From NCBI GenBank assembly GCA_964440115.1, contig CAYTPV010000001.1, positions 496,001 to 560,000 of the forward strand: a stretch of DNA of 64,000 nt, written 5' to 3'. Each line of letters starts with the position of its first letter. The stretch's first letter is position 1. The notes under the pieces are model-generated. The model was given only the letters and a program-made list of their open reading frames with translations. It did not search any database and was not told the DNA's origin. The position numbers and the translations under genes were made by a program. Positions 1-7,399 of the stretch are shown in pieces. Source of the DNA: JAEWWD01 sp964440115. GTDB taxonomy: Bacteria; Bacillota; Clostridia; Christensenellales; CAG-138.

Positions 1-218
1 CCGCTTCCAACATGAAACTTGGCGATATTTCTCGCCAGTTTGACGTGCGGCACGACATACTCTCGGCCAACATGCTGTTTGATTTACAAACGGATTACGA
101 ACAGACCCGCAATATCTGCGGCGGCGCGGAGGAAGAGCGCATGTGCGCGCTGTTAAAGCAGGCGCTCATCGACCACGACAGTCCGGACGAACAGTTTGAG
201 AGACTGGGCCTGAAGTAA
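1..218 (+). CDS. Sulfatase, C-terminal fragment (cut by window edge)
   Basis: Only the last 72 or so codons are present. The frame is open to the left edge (first whole codon at base 3), so the methionine at 12 is internal. The visible part has the usual end of a type I sulfatase: LFDLQTDYEQTRNI resembles the family's 'LFDL..DP.E..NL' strand, and the ending SPDEQFERLGLK resembles the common 'AP.EQ.ERLG' tail. The catalytic Cys/Ser and metal site lie outside the window. Its product would hydrolyse sulfate esters, for example on host or plant glycans. The neighbouring sulfatase-maturase gene at 507 supports the call, because such enzymes need Cys or Ser converted to formylglycine. Known: family and maturase pairing. 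Inferred: substrate. Confidence 0.7.
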   Translation, partial: ASNMKLGDISRQFDVRHDILSANMLFDLQTDYEQTRNICGGAEEERMCALLKQALIDHDSPDEQFERLGLK

Positions 219-244
219 TACCGTGACGTTCAGGTCAGAGTATT

Positions 245-460
245 AAACCCTTTTTGGGGGTGTGGGGTTTAGCAAATCCCCCACATTTAATCCAATTTGG
301 ACGATTGATTGTGTGGCGCAGCCATACATCATTCCTTGAAGAATACCCGAATGTACCATTCGGGTGCATGCGCGTCAAATTGGCGGGGAAAATGCCGCCA
401 TAAGCGGCATTTGACCTACAGCAACCCATCAACAAAGTCCTGCGGACTTTATTGATGGCC
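245..460 (+). repeat. Structured dispersed repeat, copy 1
   Basis: This 216-bp element is repeated at 51105-51322. A 55-bp core (326-380) is identical in both copies. It contains a perfect hairpin, CCGAATG-tac-CATTCGG. Around the core are further hairpins: TGTGTGGC-gca-GCCATACA, AAATGCCGC-cataa-GCGGCATTT, and a nested CATCAA/TTGATG plus AAAGTCC-tgc-GGACTTT. The second copy differs mainly by changes that keep the stems paired. It lies between a sulfatase and its maturase gene and has no credible ORF. It may be a structured RNA or a non-autonomous mobile element; the function is unknown. Confidence 0.8.
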
Positions 461-464
461 ATCT

Positions 465-488
465 AGAACGCCCCATATGGGGCGTTCT
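465..488 (+). terminator. Perfect hairpin before the maturase gene
   Basis: AGAACGCCCC-atat-GGGGCGTTCT forms a 10-bp perfect stem with a 4-nt loop. No strong T-run follows, so termination is uncertain. It sits about 10 bp before the ribosome-binding site of the maturase gene, so it could also protect or separate transcripts. Confidence 0.45.
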
Positions 489-506
489 GATTAAACAGGA
501 GTTTCT

Positions 507-1604
507 ATGCCGCCCATCAATTTGCTGATCAAGCCCGCATCCTCTGCCTGCAACATGCATTGCCGGTATTGCTTTTATAACGCCATCGCAGAACAGCGTG
601 AGACGGCGTTTTTAGGAGTGATGTCCGACGCTTTGCTCGAACAGGTCATAGAATCGGCATTCGCTTACGGGGATCAATACTGCGGCTTTGCATTTCAGGG
701 CGGCGAACCAACCCTTGCAGGACTGCCGTTTTTTGAACGGGCGGTTGAGCTGCAAAAGAAGCATAACAAAAAGAATATCCGTGTATCCAACGCCATTCAG
801 ACCAACGGCTATGCGGTGGACGACGCGTGGGCCGCTTTCTTTCAAAAAAACAGTTTTCTGGTAGGGCTTTCTCTGGACGGCAGTGCGGAAACGCATAATA
901 TCAACCGTGTTGATCGAGCGGGAGAACCGACATTCAACCGCGTTATGCGCGCGGCAGCGGCGCTACAAAAACACGGCGTTTCGTTTAACATACTCAGCGT
1001 GGTGACGGGCAAAAACGCACGGAATATTGAAAAGACCTACAATTTTTTTAAGAAAAGCGGCTTTTTATATCTGCAGTTTATCCCCTGCATGGAGCCTCTC
1101 AATTGCGAGCGCGGCTGCATGCCATACGCTCTTGGGACTAAGGAGTACGCCTCCTTTCTTATCCGTCTGTTTGATTTGTGGTATCGGGATTACCAAAAAG
1201 GCCACTATGTAAGCATCCGGCATATCGACAACCTTGTAACTATAGCGCACGGGCGGGAACCGGAAGCATGCAATATGCGCGGACGCTGCACGCTGCAGTT
1301 CGTGGTAGAAGGCGACGGTTCGGTTTATCCGTGCGACTTTTTTGTATATGACAACTATCGGCTAGGGAATATCCGTGAAGCATCGCTCGCCGTTATGGCG
1401 CAGTCTGAAACGGCGCAACGCTTTTTAGCAGCATCGGCGGAACTTCCGGCGGGCTGTAGGGAATGCCGCTTTTTGTATTTATGCCGCAACGGCTGTGGCC
1501 GCGACAGGGAAAACGGCCAGAATTATTACTGCTCTTCCTACAAGGAATACTTCGACTATCTTATGCGCAACGGACGCTTGGATACACTTCGGGCTATACG
1601 ATAA
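507..1604 (+). CDS. Anaerobic sulfatase maturase (radical SAM, SPASM domain)
   Basis: A 365-residue cytosolic radical SAM enzyme expected to oxidise the active-site Cys or Ser of sulfatases to C-alpha-formylglycine without oxygen. The CX3CX2C motif (CNMHCRYC, Cys15/19/22) binds the S-adenosylmethionine 4Fe-4S cluster. The glycine-rich GGEPTL stretch follows near residue 70. The C-terminal third carries the SPASM cysteines for two auxiliary clusters: CNMRGRC around residue 254, VYPCDFF, CRECRFLYLCRNGCG and a final YYCSSY. Length fits the anSME family. The start at 507 has AGGAG upstream. The sulfatase tail at 1-218 on the same strand is the natural substrate partner. Other SPASM peptide-modifying enzymes are possible but less likely given the neighbour. 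Confidence 0.88.
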   Translation: MPPINLLIKPASSACNMHCRYCFYNAIAEQRETAFLGVMSDALLEQVIESAFAYGDQYCGFAFQGGEPTLAGLPFFERAVELQKKHNKKNIRVSNAIQTNGYAVDDAWAAFFQKNSFLVGLSLDGSAETHNINRVDRAGEPTFNRVMRAAAALQKHGVSFNILSVVTGKNARNIEKTYNFFKKSGFLYLQFIPCMEPLNCERGCMPYALGTKEYASFLIRLFDLWYRDYQKGHYVSIRHIDNLVTIAHGREPEACNMRGRCTLQFVVEGDGSVYPCDFFVYDNYRLGNIREASLAVMAQSETAQRFLAASAELPAGCRECRFLYLCRNGCGRDRENGQNYYCSSYKEYFDYLMRNGRLDTLRAIR

Positions 1605-1611
1605 CATGCGG

Positions 1612-1785
1612 TTACGAGAATATCTGATACAGCGCATATAACAGGAAGAAAAGGATCACGATCGCAATCATAACGCCCGTGTCTCCTCCTCCGCTCCCGC
1701 CGTTTCCTCCGCCGCTGGTTCTTCGGTATGCATTGTAGCGGTCCACATTGGAGCGGACTGAGCTTTTGAAATCAAACCCGTGCAT
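1612..1785 (-). CDS. Small Gly-rich single-pass membrane protein
   Basis: A 57-residue protein starting MHGFDFKSSVRSNVDRY. The chosen start has GGGAGG about 7 bases upstream; an upstream in-frame ATG (1809) lacks such a site. Residues 1-24 are polar, 25-36 form a glycine/serine linker (GGGNGGSGGGD), and the last 20 or so residues (VMIAIVILFFLLYALYQIF) form one transmembrane helix ending in a single Ser. I do not recognise a family. Translation looks real because of the ribosome-binding site and clean architecture. It converges with the maturase gene, 7 bp between the stops. Confidence 0.55.
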   Translation of the reverse strand: MHGFDFKSSVRSNVDRYNAYRRTSGGGNGGSGGGDTGVMIAIVILFFLLYALYQIFS

Positions 1786-1809
1786 GAATATCCTCCCTTC
1801 CAATTCCAA

Positions 1810-2331
1810 CTTCTGCTTGTATCATAATGCAACTTCATATCTGTGTCATACCAAAATTCTTAAATAAGGAAATATCTTCACCGGCATTTATGTATATACT
1901 TGAGCTGTCAGGAAGCGCTTTCGCGTGCCTGACGGATCACTTTTGCCATACATTATCGTCTTGCGCAAATCTCCCACTAAATGCGCAAATTCTGTCGCAT
2001 ATATTGCCCCGTTTTGTTGACATCATGGTTTTCAATGGCTTATGATATGTATTAGTGTCTGTTCACTTTATAAGGAAGTATCAGTCTAGAGACTTGCGTG
2101 TCTCCATTTGGACCGAATGCTTGATATACTGCGTCCATTTGATTTTTCATCAACTTCAGGCGGACCGGAGCAGGAATGGAACAGACCTTCACACAACGGC
2201 GCACGCATTGACAGATACGGTCGTCGCGCAAACGGTAAAAGGCGTGCATAGAATAAACGCCGGAAATCGCGACATAGCGCGCATGTTCTGTCATGTGCGA
2301 CAAAGCCTGCACGAAAGAGGAAAACGAAACA
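1810..2331. other. Intergenic region with hairpin and leader
   Basis: No credible gene is seen in these 522 bases. A bulged hairpin lies at 1907-1933 (GTCAGG and CCTGAC arms with an inner CGC/GCG). A sigma-A type promoter (2017-2046) points to the VanW gene. Transcription from it would leave a leader of about 280 nt before the start codon at 2332. A forward open frame across this leader has no recognisable domain and no ribosome-binding site worth citing. Confidence 0.5.
2017..2046 (+). promoter_or_regulatory. Sigma-A-type promoter upstream of the VanW gene
   Basis: A perfect -35 TTGACA (2017-2022) and a -10 TATGAT (2041-2046) are separated by 18 bp. The only downstream gene on this strand is the VanW gene starting at 2332. 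Confidence 0.7.
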
Positions 2332-4002
2332 ATGGGCCGTGAAAACATGCAATCCGAACAGGGAAACAAAGGCAAGGGTAAGAAGCGTACGCTGGCGATA
2401 CTGATCTGTATTGTATTGGCTATTTCGCTGGCAATCGCCGCGCTGATCATAGACCAGAACAACCGTATTATGAACAATCAGCTCGTGCTTTCCGGCGTAT
2501 CCATCAACGGCATTGACCTCTCGGAAATGACGAAGGATGCCGCAGCGAATGCGACAGCTTCCATTGAGCAGGATCTGCTTTCCAAAGTGCAGATTACAAT
2601 AGATGTGGAAGGTGAGCAGCTAAACTATAACGCGCAGGATCTTGGCATAACATCCGACTACAGCGACATTCTCAAGCAGGCCGTTACTTTTGGACATACC
2701 GGCACCCTGCAGGAACGCAAGCAGGCAATTGCCAAGGCCGAAAAGGAAGGCATGGCGTTTCATGTCAGCCTGAAAACCGATAATGAAAAGATTTCCGCTT
2801 TGTTGCTGCCTCTTAAGGAAAAGCTGGATAAGCAGCCCGTAGACGCGACATTCACTTTCATGCCCTGGGGATATACTGCTGACGGCACGCCGTTTACGCA
2901 GGATCAGGATGCAATGATCAAGGCCTGTGCCTCGGGCGATCAGTGGGAACGTCCCGAGCTTGTCCGCCTGAGCGAAGATCAGATGCCCAATAAGCTCCGG
3001 TACGAATACTGGAGGAACGATAAATATATTGACGGTTATATCCCGCAGGATGCCAGTATAGCCCGTTTCCTGTACACGGAAGAACAGACCGGCCGGTCCA
3101 TCGATATGCTGTCCGTGCTGGACAGCGTTCTTGCGCAGCTTGAAAGCGAACAGTATTCCGTCATCACCGCCCCTGTAGAAACGCTTGAACCAACCGTCAA
3201 GCTTGCTGATATCAAAAACAACACGCAGCTGATCGCGTCGTGGACATCCTGCTATTCCAATCACGCGAGTTATAACCGCAACTGGAACGTCGCAAAACTA
3301 TCCGGTCTGGTCAATGGTGTCATTATTCAACCCGATGAAGAATGGTCCATCAACAATCACGCCGGCGCAAGAACAGTGGCATCTGGCTGGAAGGAAGCGC
3401 CCGGCATCTCCAACGGCGGATATACGCAGCAGGCCGGCGGCGGCGTCTGCCAGATTTCCAGCACGGTATTCAACGCGTCCATCCGCTCGGCGCTGACCAT
3501 AACGGATTCCACGCATCATACCATATCCTCGGATTACATCCCGCTGGGACTGGACGCAACGATCAGCTCCCCGCGCCCCGACCTGAAAATAAAAAATCCG
3601 TACAACACGCCGGTTTACATCATATCCTACGTTAACCCGAAGGATCAGAATGTTACGGTTGAGGTTTACGGACCGCCCGTTGTAGATGCGGAATTGGGTC
3701 CTGTGATACTCGACTTTACATCCAAGAGCGGCGGATACTACGGCGAACCGAGAATGATCTATTACTACAACATGGCGGTAGCGCCCGACGATACCGTCAT
3801 TCTTCCAGGCGAATCCTATGTGTTCGCCAAGGCGCGCAAGGGACAGCGCGTACAGACCTATATCCACTATCTTGACCTTGAGGGCAAGGAACTCAAAGTG
3901 GCGGAAGATCATTACTATGAATGGCCGCCCATCAACGGCAAGACATACGTAAATGGCCCTGACCCTGCCCTGGCGGCCGCTATCCCCACCATAACGCCCT
4001 GA
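2332..4002 (+). CDS. VanW family protein with putative peptidoglycan-binding domain
   Basis: A 556-residue surface protein. The start at 2332 (MGRENMQ) follows AGAGGA; in-frame codons back to 2293 lack a site. A lysine-rich N-terminus leads into one transmembrane helix (about residues 19-40), so most of the protein is extracytoplasmic. Residues about 60-300 resemble the PG-binding-4 repeats found with VanW. The VanW domain spans about 317-445 and shows its hallmark stretch GGGVCQISSTVFNA and STHHTISSDYIPLG. The tail (about 460-550) is beta-rich and G5-like in position. The family (YoaR/VanW) is common in spore-forming Firmicutes; its biochemical role is unknown, and no link to vancomycin resistance should be assumed. 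It is monocistronic: own promoter at 2017 and terminator at 4023. Confidence 0.85.
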   Translation: MGRENMQSEQGNKGKGKKRTLAILICIVLAISLAIAALIIDQNNRIMNNQLVLSGVSINGIDLSEMTKDAAANATASIEQDLLSKVQITIDVEGEQLNYNAQDLGITSDYSDILKQAVTFGHTGTLQERKQAIAKAEKEGMAFHVSLKTDNEKISALLLPLKEKLDKQPVDATFTFMPWGYTADGTPFTQDQDAMIKACASGDQWERPELVRLSEDQMPNKLRYEYWRNDKYIDGYIPQDASIARFLYTEEQTGRSIDMLSVLDSVLAQLESEQYSVITAPVETLEPTVKLADIKNNTQLIASWTSCYSNHASYNRNWNVAKLSGLVNGVIIQPDEEWSINNHAGARTVASGWKEAPGISNGGYTQQAGGGVCQISSTVFNASIRSALTITDSTHHTISSDYIPLGLDATISSPRPDLKIKNPYNTPVYIISYVNPKDQNVTVEVYGPPVVDAELGPVILDFTSKSGGYYGEPRMIYYYNMAVAPDDTVILPGESYVFAKARKGQRVQTYIHYLDLEGKELKVAEDHYYEWPPINGKTYVNGPDPALAAAIPTITP

Positions 4003-4022
4003 TCAGTTAAATACTGGATAAC

Positions 4023-4054
4023 AACAATCCCCCGGTTTGCGCCGGGGGATTGTT
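4023..4054 (+). terminator. Rho-independent terminator after the VanW gene
   Basis: AACAATCCCCCGG and CCGGGGGATTGTT form a 13-bp perfect stem around a 6-nt loop, 20 bp after the VanW stop codon. Confidence 0.8.
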
Positions 4055-4232
4055 AATTGAGTGCCAGTGCTATGCCTGCCCCCGCTGCATGATGCTGTGA
4101 GCGAGGGGCTTGCAATGGCAATCCTGCCATAAGCTCGGTGGCTGTATTATTAGCTTGCACGACATGCAGTATCTGCAGACACTTGATTTGTCCTCCTCAT
4201 GCAGTTCCGGCTTTAATACAGAAAATCTTGGG

Positions 4233-4805
4233 TCATAATCCATACTGGAGCTGGCTGACGAGCGCATAAGACAGCTCCTGTGCGGTTTCCTGCGCCTGGC
4301 TGATGATCTTATCATACTGGCTAACACTATCGGAATAGTTTCCCGAAAAAATCATCACTGCTTCCTCCAATGATAAATATAGCAATTTATATAGTGTCGC
4401 GCGCAAGACTTCTTCGTCCACAGACGGATTTATGGAGGTGAGCAGCTTGACCATTTCGTCTAGGTTCTCGTACATGGCGTCATTAAGAGCATTTATTGCC
4501 GCAGTATCGCCCTGAACCAGCGCCTCGCTTATTTTAAACAGGTCATTATATAAATCAGTGACGATATTTTCGAACTTCTGCCCTTTTGTTTCGCCATAAT
4601 ATGTGCGTATGACATCAGAGAAATCCCTTGCATTCTTAATAAGCCGTCTTTCAATCGTTTCGCGCAGATCAAGTCCATATATTGTGCTCGAAAACAAAGT
4701 CCTGCTCCAGTGGGCAAAATCCATCCAATATCGAAGCAGCTGATTATATATTTCCTGCTGGTTCAGAGCAAATCCCATGTTGTTTACCCGTCCCGATATT
4801 CCCAT
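4233..4805 (-). CDS. Conserved hypothetical all-helical protein
   Basis: A 190-residue soluble protein with no signal peptide, predicted all alpha-helical. Features such as LLRYWMDFAHWSRTLF near the N-terminus, NARDFSDVIRTYYG in the middle, TSINPSVDEEVLRATLYKLL and the C-terminal EEAVMIFSGNYSDSVSQYD recall, from memory, a Firmicutes family often mislabelled acetylglutamate kinase in databases (NPxDFAxxLxxFYG...ASINPxWxEEEWRxxLxxHL...EAxARLxGNYxxDIxxxDEI). That family has no kinase fold, and I would not assign that activity. The start at 4805 follows AAGG/GGGCGG; ATG 4778 is an alternative nearer the conserved part. Divergent from ogt. Confidence 0.6.
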   Translation of the reverse strand: MGISGRVNNMGFALNQQEIYNQLLRYWMDFAHWSRTLFSSTIYGLDLRETIERRLIKNARDFSDVIRTYYGETKGQKFENIVTDLYNDLFKISEALVQGDTAAINALNDAMYENLDEMVKLLTSINPSVDEEVLRATLYKLLYLSLEEAVMIFSGNYSDSVSQYDKIISQAQETAQELSYALVSQLQYGL

Positions 4806-4926
4806 GCAGACCGCCCTTTCCTTACGTAATCACTACAATCTATGTGTTTCTGCCCGCTGAAAATACTTATCTTCGCATGTTTGTTGCTATGTGTTACCAC
4901 TCGGCAGGCCATGGCGTTACATTGTA

Positions 4927-4935
4927 TGATATAAT
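4927..4935 (+). promoter_or_regulatory. Extended -10 promoter for ogt-alkA
   Basis: TGATATAAT is a perfect extended -10 (TGnTATAAT), about 44 bp before the ogt start. No good -35 is present, as is usual for extended -10 promoters. Confidence 0.55.
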
Positions 4936-4978
4936 ACGAAAAAGCACGACTTAGCAGCCACGAAAAGAGGATGCACGC

Positions 4979-5446
4979 ATGAAACGAGCCTATTTTTACA
5001 ATACTCCCATAGGCGAGATAGGAATAGCTGAAGAGAATGGCGCAATTACCAACGTATTTTTCGGCAATACAGTCAAACCGGGTTCTTACGAACTGACACA
5101 AACAGCTCTGCTGGAGGACGCTTCGGCGCAGCTTATGGAATACTTCGCGGGCAGGCGTAAGGAATTCGTGCTTAAGCTTTCCCCCGGGGGCACCGCATTC
5201 GAACAGGCGGTTTGGGACGCACTTATGCATATTCCCTACGGGCAGACACGCAGTTACGCAGATATTGCCCGGGAAGCCAACCGACCAAACGCATGCCGGG
5301 CTGTCGGGCACGCAAACGCGCGCAATCCCATTTCCCTGTTCATTCCCTGCCACAGGGTCGTCGGCTCAAACCATAGTCTTACCGGCTATGCGGGTGGTAT
5401 TGATGCCAAGGAATATCTGTTGAGGCTGGAGGGTGCGCGCGTATGA
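4979..5446 (+). CDS. ogt: Methylated-DNA--protein-cysteine methyltransferase
   Basis: A 155-residue suicide repair protein that moves the alkyl group from O6-alkylguanine to its own cysteine. The active-site signature IPCHRVV is present (Cys about 123), followed by GYAGG and the KEYLLRLE helix. Upstream, the helix-turn-helix region includes VWDALMHIPYGQTRSYADIA and the recognition helix RAVGHANARNP. Length fits Ogt enzymes without the Ada regulatory domain. Its stop overlaps the start of the AlkA-like glycosylase by 4 bp (ATGA), so the two form an alkylation-damage repair operon driven from the extended -10 at 4927. Confidence 0.93.
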   Translation: MKRAYFYNTPIGEIGIAEENGAITNVFFGNTVKPGSYELTQTALLEDASAQLMEYFAGRRKEFVLKLSPGGTAFEQAVWDALMHIPYGQTRSYADIAREANRPNACRAVGHANARNPISLFIPCHRVVGSNHSLTGYAGGIDAKEYLLRLEGARV

Positions 5447-6108
5447 CAGCATACTTTCCTTATGGCGATACGGAAATCCGGTACTTGAAGGCCCGCGATA
5501 AAAAGCTCGGCGAAGCCATCGACCGCATTGGCATGCTGCAGCGTACAGTGAATAAAGACCTGTTTGAGTCGCTGGTGCATTGTATCGTCAGCCAGCAGAT
5601 TACGGGCAAAGCGCTTGAGACAATATGGGGCCGCATGACATCTGCGCTGCCCGGCATTACGCCGCAGACGGTGTATGCTGTTCCCGCTGAAGAGCTCAGA
5701 TCCTTCGGAATGCCGCTTCGCAAGGCAGAATACATCCGGCAGGCCGCACAGTCTGTACTGAGCGGCGAGCTTGATTTACATGCGCTGAGCGGCATGGAAG
5801 ATGCCGAAGTCTGCCGCAGGCTTTCCGAACTTCGGGGGATAGGCGTATGGACTGCCGAAATGCTTATGACGTTCTCCATGCTGCGACCCAACATCATCAG
5901 CTACGGCGACCTTGCCATTCATCGCGGCATGCGCATGCTGTACCACCACCGGAGAATTGACAGGGAGCTGTTCGAAAAATACCGCAAACGGTATTCTCCC
6001 TATGCGTCTGTAGCAAGCCTGTATCTGTGGGCAATCGCGGGCGGCGCTATAGAAGGTATGCAGGATTACGCGCCGAAGCCCCCGCGAAAAGACAGTAAGA
6101 TGAAATAA
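5443..6108 (+). CDS. DNA-3-methyladenine glycosylase (AlkA-like, HhH-GPD)
   Basis: A 221-residue base-excision glycosylase expected to remove N3/N7-alkylated purines. It has the HhH-GPD superfamily pattern: LVHCIVSQQIT early, the helix-hairpin-helix LRGIGVWTAEMLM near residue 130, and the catalytic aspartate in YGDLAIHRG (about Asp156). It lacks the N-terminal TBP-like domain of E. coli AlkA, as do many Gram-positive versions. No C-terminal 4Fe-4S cysteines are seen, so it is not a MutY/Nth type. It is translationally coupled to ogt (4-bp overlap). Substrate range is inferred from family and context. Confidence 0.87.
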   Translation: MTAYFPYGDTEIRYLKARDKKLGEAIDRIGMLQRTVNKDLFESLVHCIVSQQITGKALETIWGRMTSALPGITPQTVYAVPAEELRSFGMPLRKAEYIRQAAQSVLSGELDLHALSGMEDAEVCRRLSELRGIGVWTAEMLMTFSMLRPNIISYGDLAIHRGMRMLYHHRRIDRELFEKYRKRYSPYASVASLYLWAIAGGAIEGMQDYAPKPPRKDSKMK

Positions 6109-6122
6109 TCGGCATACAAAAG

Positions 6123-6148
6123 AAGTCCCCCTTGCGGAAGGGGGACTT
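6123..6148. terminator. Bidirectional terminator between alkA-like and DUF4349 genes
   Basis: AAGTCCCCCTT-gcgg-AAGGGGGACTT forms an 11-bp perfect stem with a 4-nt loop between two convergent genes, so it can serve both. Confidence 0.8.
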
Positions 6149-6160
6149 TGCGTTTGCTGC

Positions 6161-7219
6161 TTACTTATTTTCGTGCTGTTCCGGTTGCTGCGGCGCCTGC
6201 GGCGGCTGGGGCGGGATGGGCGGCTGCACACCGTACATGGGTTGCATGGGCATTGCCTGCATCTTTTTATTCCTGCGGCGTCTGCGTGCAAGCACCACGA
6301 TGACAATCACGATAACCGCGATGATAATGAGCACGGGGGACGCGACGATCAGGAACACGACCAGGTTTTCAAAGAATACCGCGAGACCGCTCAGCGTATT
6401 CTGCAGGCCTTCGTTAATGCGCGTGCCGAAATCATCGTTGCTGGCCGCTGCCATGGCGGGCGGGATTTCGTTGAGCTCTATCGTAACGGTAGCGAAGCTG
6501 ATCAGATCATCCCAACGTTTGAGCTGCGTGGTCAGGTTCTCAATTTCGTAGGTAAGACGGAAAAGCTCCTGCTCGACAAGTATCCTGTCCTCGAGCGGGG
6601 TATTGGGGTTTTCCAACAGGGCCTTGATATGGTCGCGCTGTATCGTATAGATCTCCAGACGGGACTGCGTATCGAAATAGGACGCGGTGATATCCTCGCC
6701 GCCGCTGTTTTCATAGGTCACGGTAGCTATGCCGCGTGCGTCGGCCAGGAAGGTATCCATCCGTTCCTGCGGAATGCGCAGCGAAAGGCTTGCGTAGCGG
6801 CCCGGTTCGTTATAGTTTACAGGCTTTCTGCCGCTCACGTAGGAAGTGGCGACATAACCGCCCATATCGGTAATCTTCTGCTTGATATACGCAAGGTCGG
6901 AATCAAATTCACGGGTTTCAAGCCCCATAGCGGCTGTCTTGATAATTTTATGTCCGCCGTATTCGGCTTCGGGGGATGTTGCATTGCCTGATGTTGCGCC
7001 GCCTGCCGAAGCGCCGCCGGAACCGTTGTTCCAGCCTGACTTATCGGCTTCCTGTGAAACACCGGAACCCGAGTCTGCGGCGGGCTTTTCCGCGGGCGCG
7101 GGCGCGGCAGGTGCGGCAGGTGCAGTCTGGGCGCTATCCTCGCTCTTATGGGCAGCACATCCAGCTACCGTGCCAAAGAGCAATACGGCGCAAAGAAAGA
7201 GCACGAACCATTTTTTCAT
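6161..7219 (-). CDS. DUF4349 domain lipoprotein
   Basis: A 352-residue lipoprotein. The start at 7219 (MKKWFVLF) has GGGAGG eight bases upstream; the longer frame does not. A signal peptide ends in the lipobox VAGC (Cys about 21). A low-complexity Ala/Pro/Ser/Gly linker follows to about residue 80. The DUF4349 domain (about 85-270) shows paired GYVATSYVSGR and LRIPQERMDTFL strands and a long helical hairpin (EDRILVEQELFRLTYEIENL). A transmembrane helix (about 285-325) and a Pro/Gln-rich cytosolic tail end the protein. Being both lipidated and membrane-spanning is typical of the family. The role is unknown; envelope-stress or anti-sigma-like roles have been speculated for relatives. Confidence 0.83.
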   Translation of the reverse strand: MKKWFVLFLCAVLLFGTVAGCAAHKSEDSAQTAPAAPAAPAPAEKPAADSGSGVSQEADKSGWNNGSGGASAGGATSGNATSPEAEYGGHKIIKTAAMGLETREFDSDLAYIKQKITDMGGYVATSYVSGRKPVNYNEPGRYASLSLRIPQERMDTFLADARGIATVTYENSGGEDITASYFDTQSRLEIYTIQRDHIKALLENPNTPLEDRILVEQELFRLTYEIENLTTQLKRWDDLISFATVTIELNEIPPAMAAASNDDFGTRINEGLQNTLSGLAVFFENLVVFLIVASPVLIIIAVIVIVIVVLARRRRRNKKMQAMPMQPMYGVQPPIPPQPPQAPQQPEQHENK

Positions 7220-7346
7220 ATTAATTTCCTCCCATCCATTGATCTTGTTCCTCGCAATAGATACGCACAAGCCATACATCCGGTTGCATGTCTTACCATT
7301 TGTGGGGGTACGGAGGGAACGCGGAACGAACCTCTGAATAGAACTT

Positions 7347-7376
7347 GGCGCGCCGTCCGTAAACGGGCGGCGCGCC
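7347..7376 (-). terminator. Hairpin downstream of sortase gene
   Basis: GGCGCGCCGtCCG-taaa-CGGgCGGCGCGCC makes a 13-bp stem with one wobble pair, 24 bp past the sortase stop. The T-run is weak. Confidence 0.6.
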
Positions 7377-7399
7377 GATAATCCTAAAATATCTTGGAT

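Noticed and set aside
235..462. Minus-strand frame across the structured repeat, with a related peptide at 51051-51239
   Set aside because: The shared peptide (TRMHPNGTFGYSSRNDVW) comes only from the identical DNA core; the frames have different starts and ends and no ribosome-binding sites. Structure explains the conservation better.
2055..2342. Forward frame in the VanW leader
   Set aside because: No ribosome-binding site or domain; overlaps the true gene start.
4070..4243. 57-codon minus-strand frame (MDYDPRFSVLKPELHEEDKS) overlapping the end of the 4233-4805 gene, with CRYCMSC
   Set aside because: The overlap and cysteines are suggestive of a coupled small gene, but there is no independent start signal or known family; left out for lack of support.
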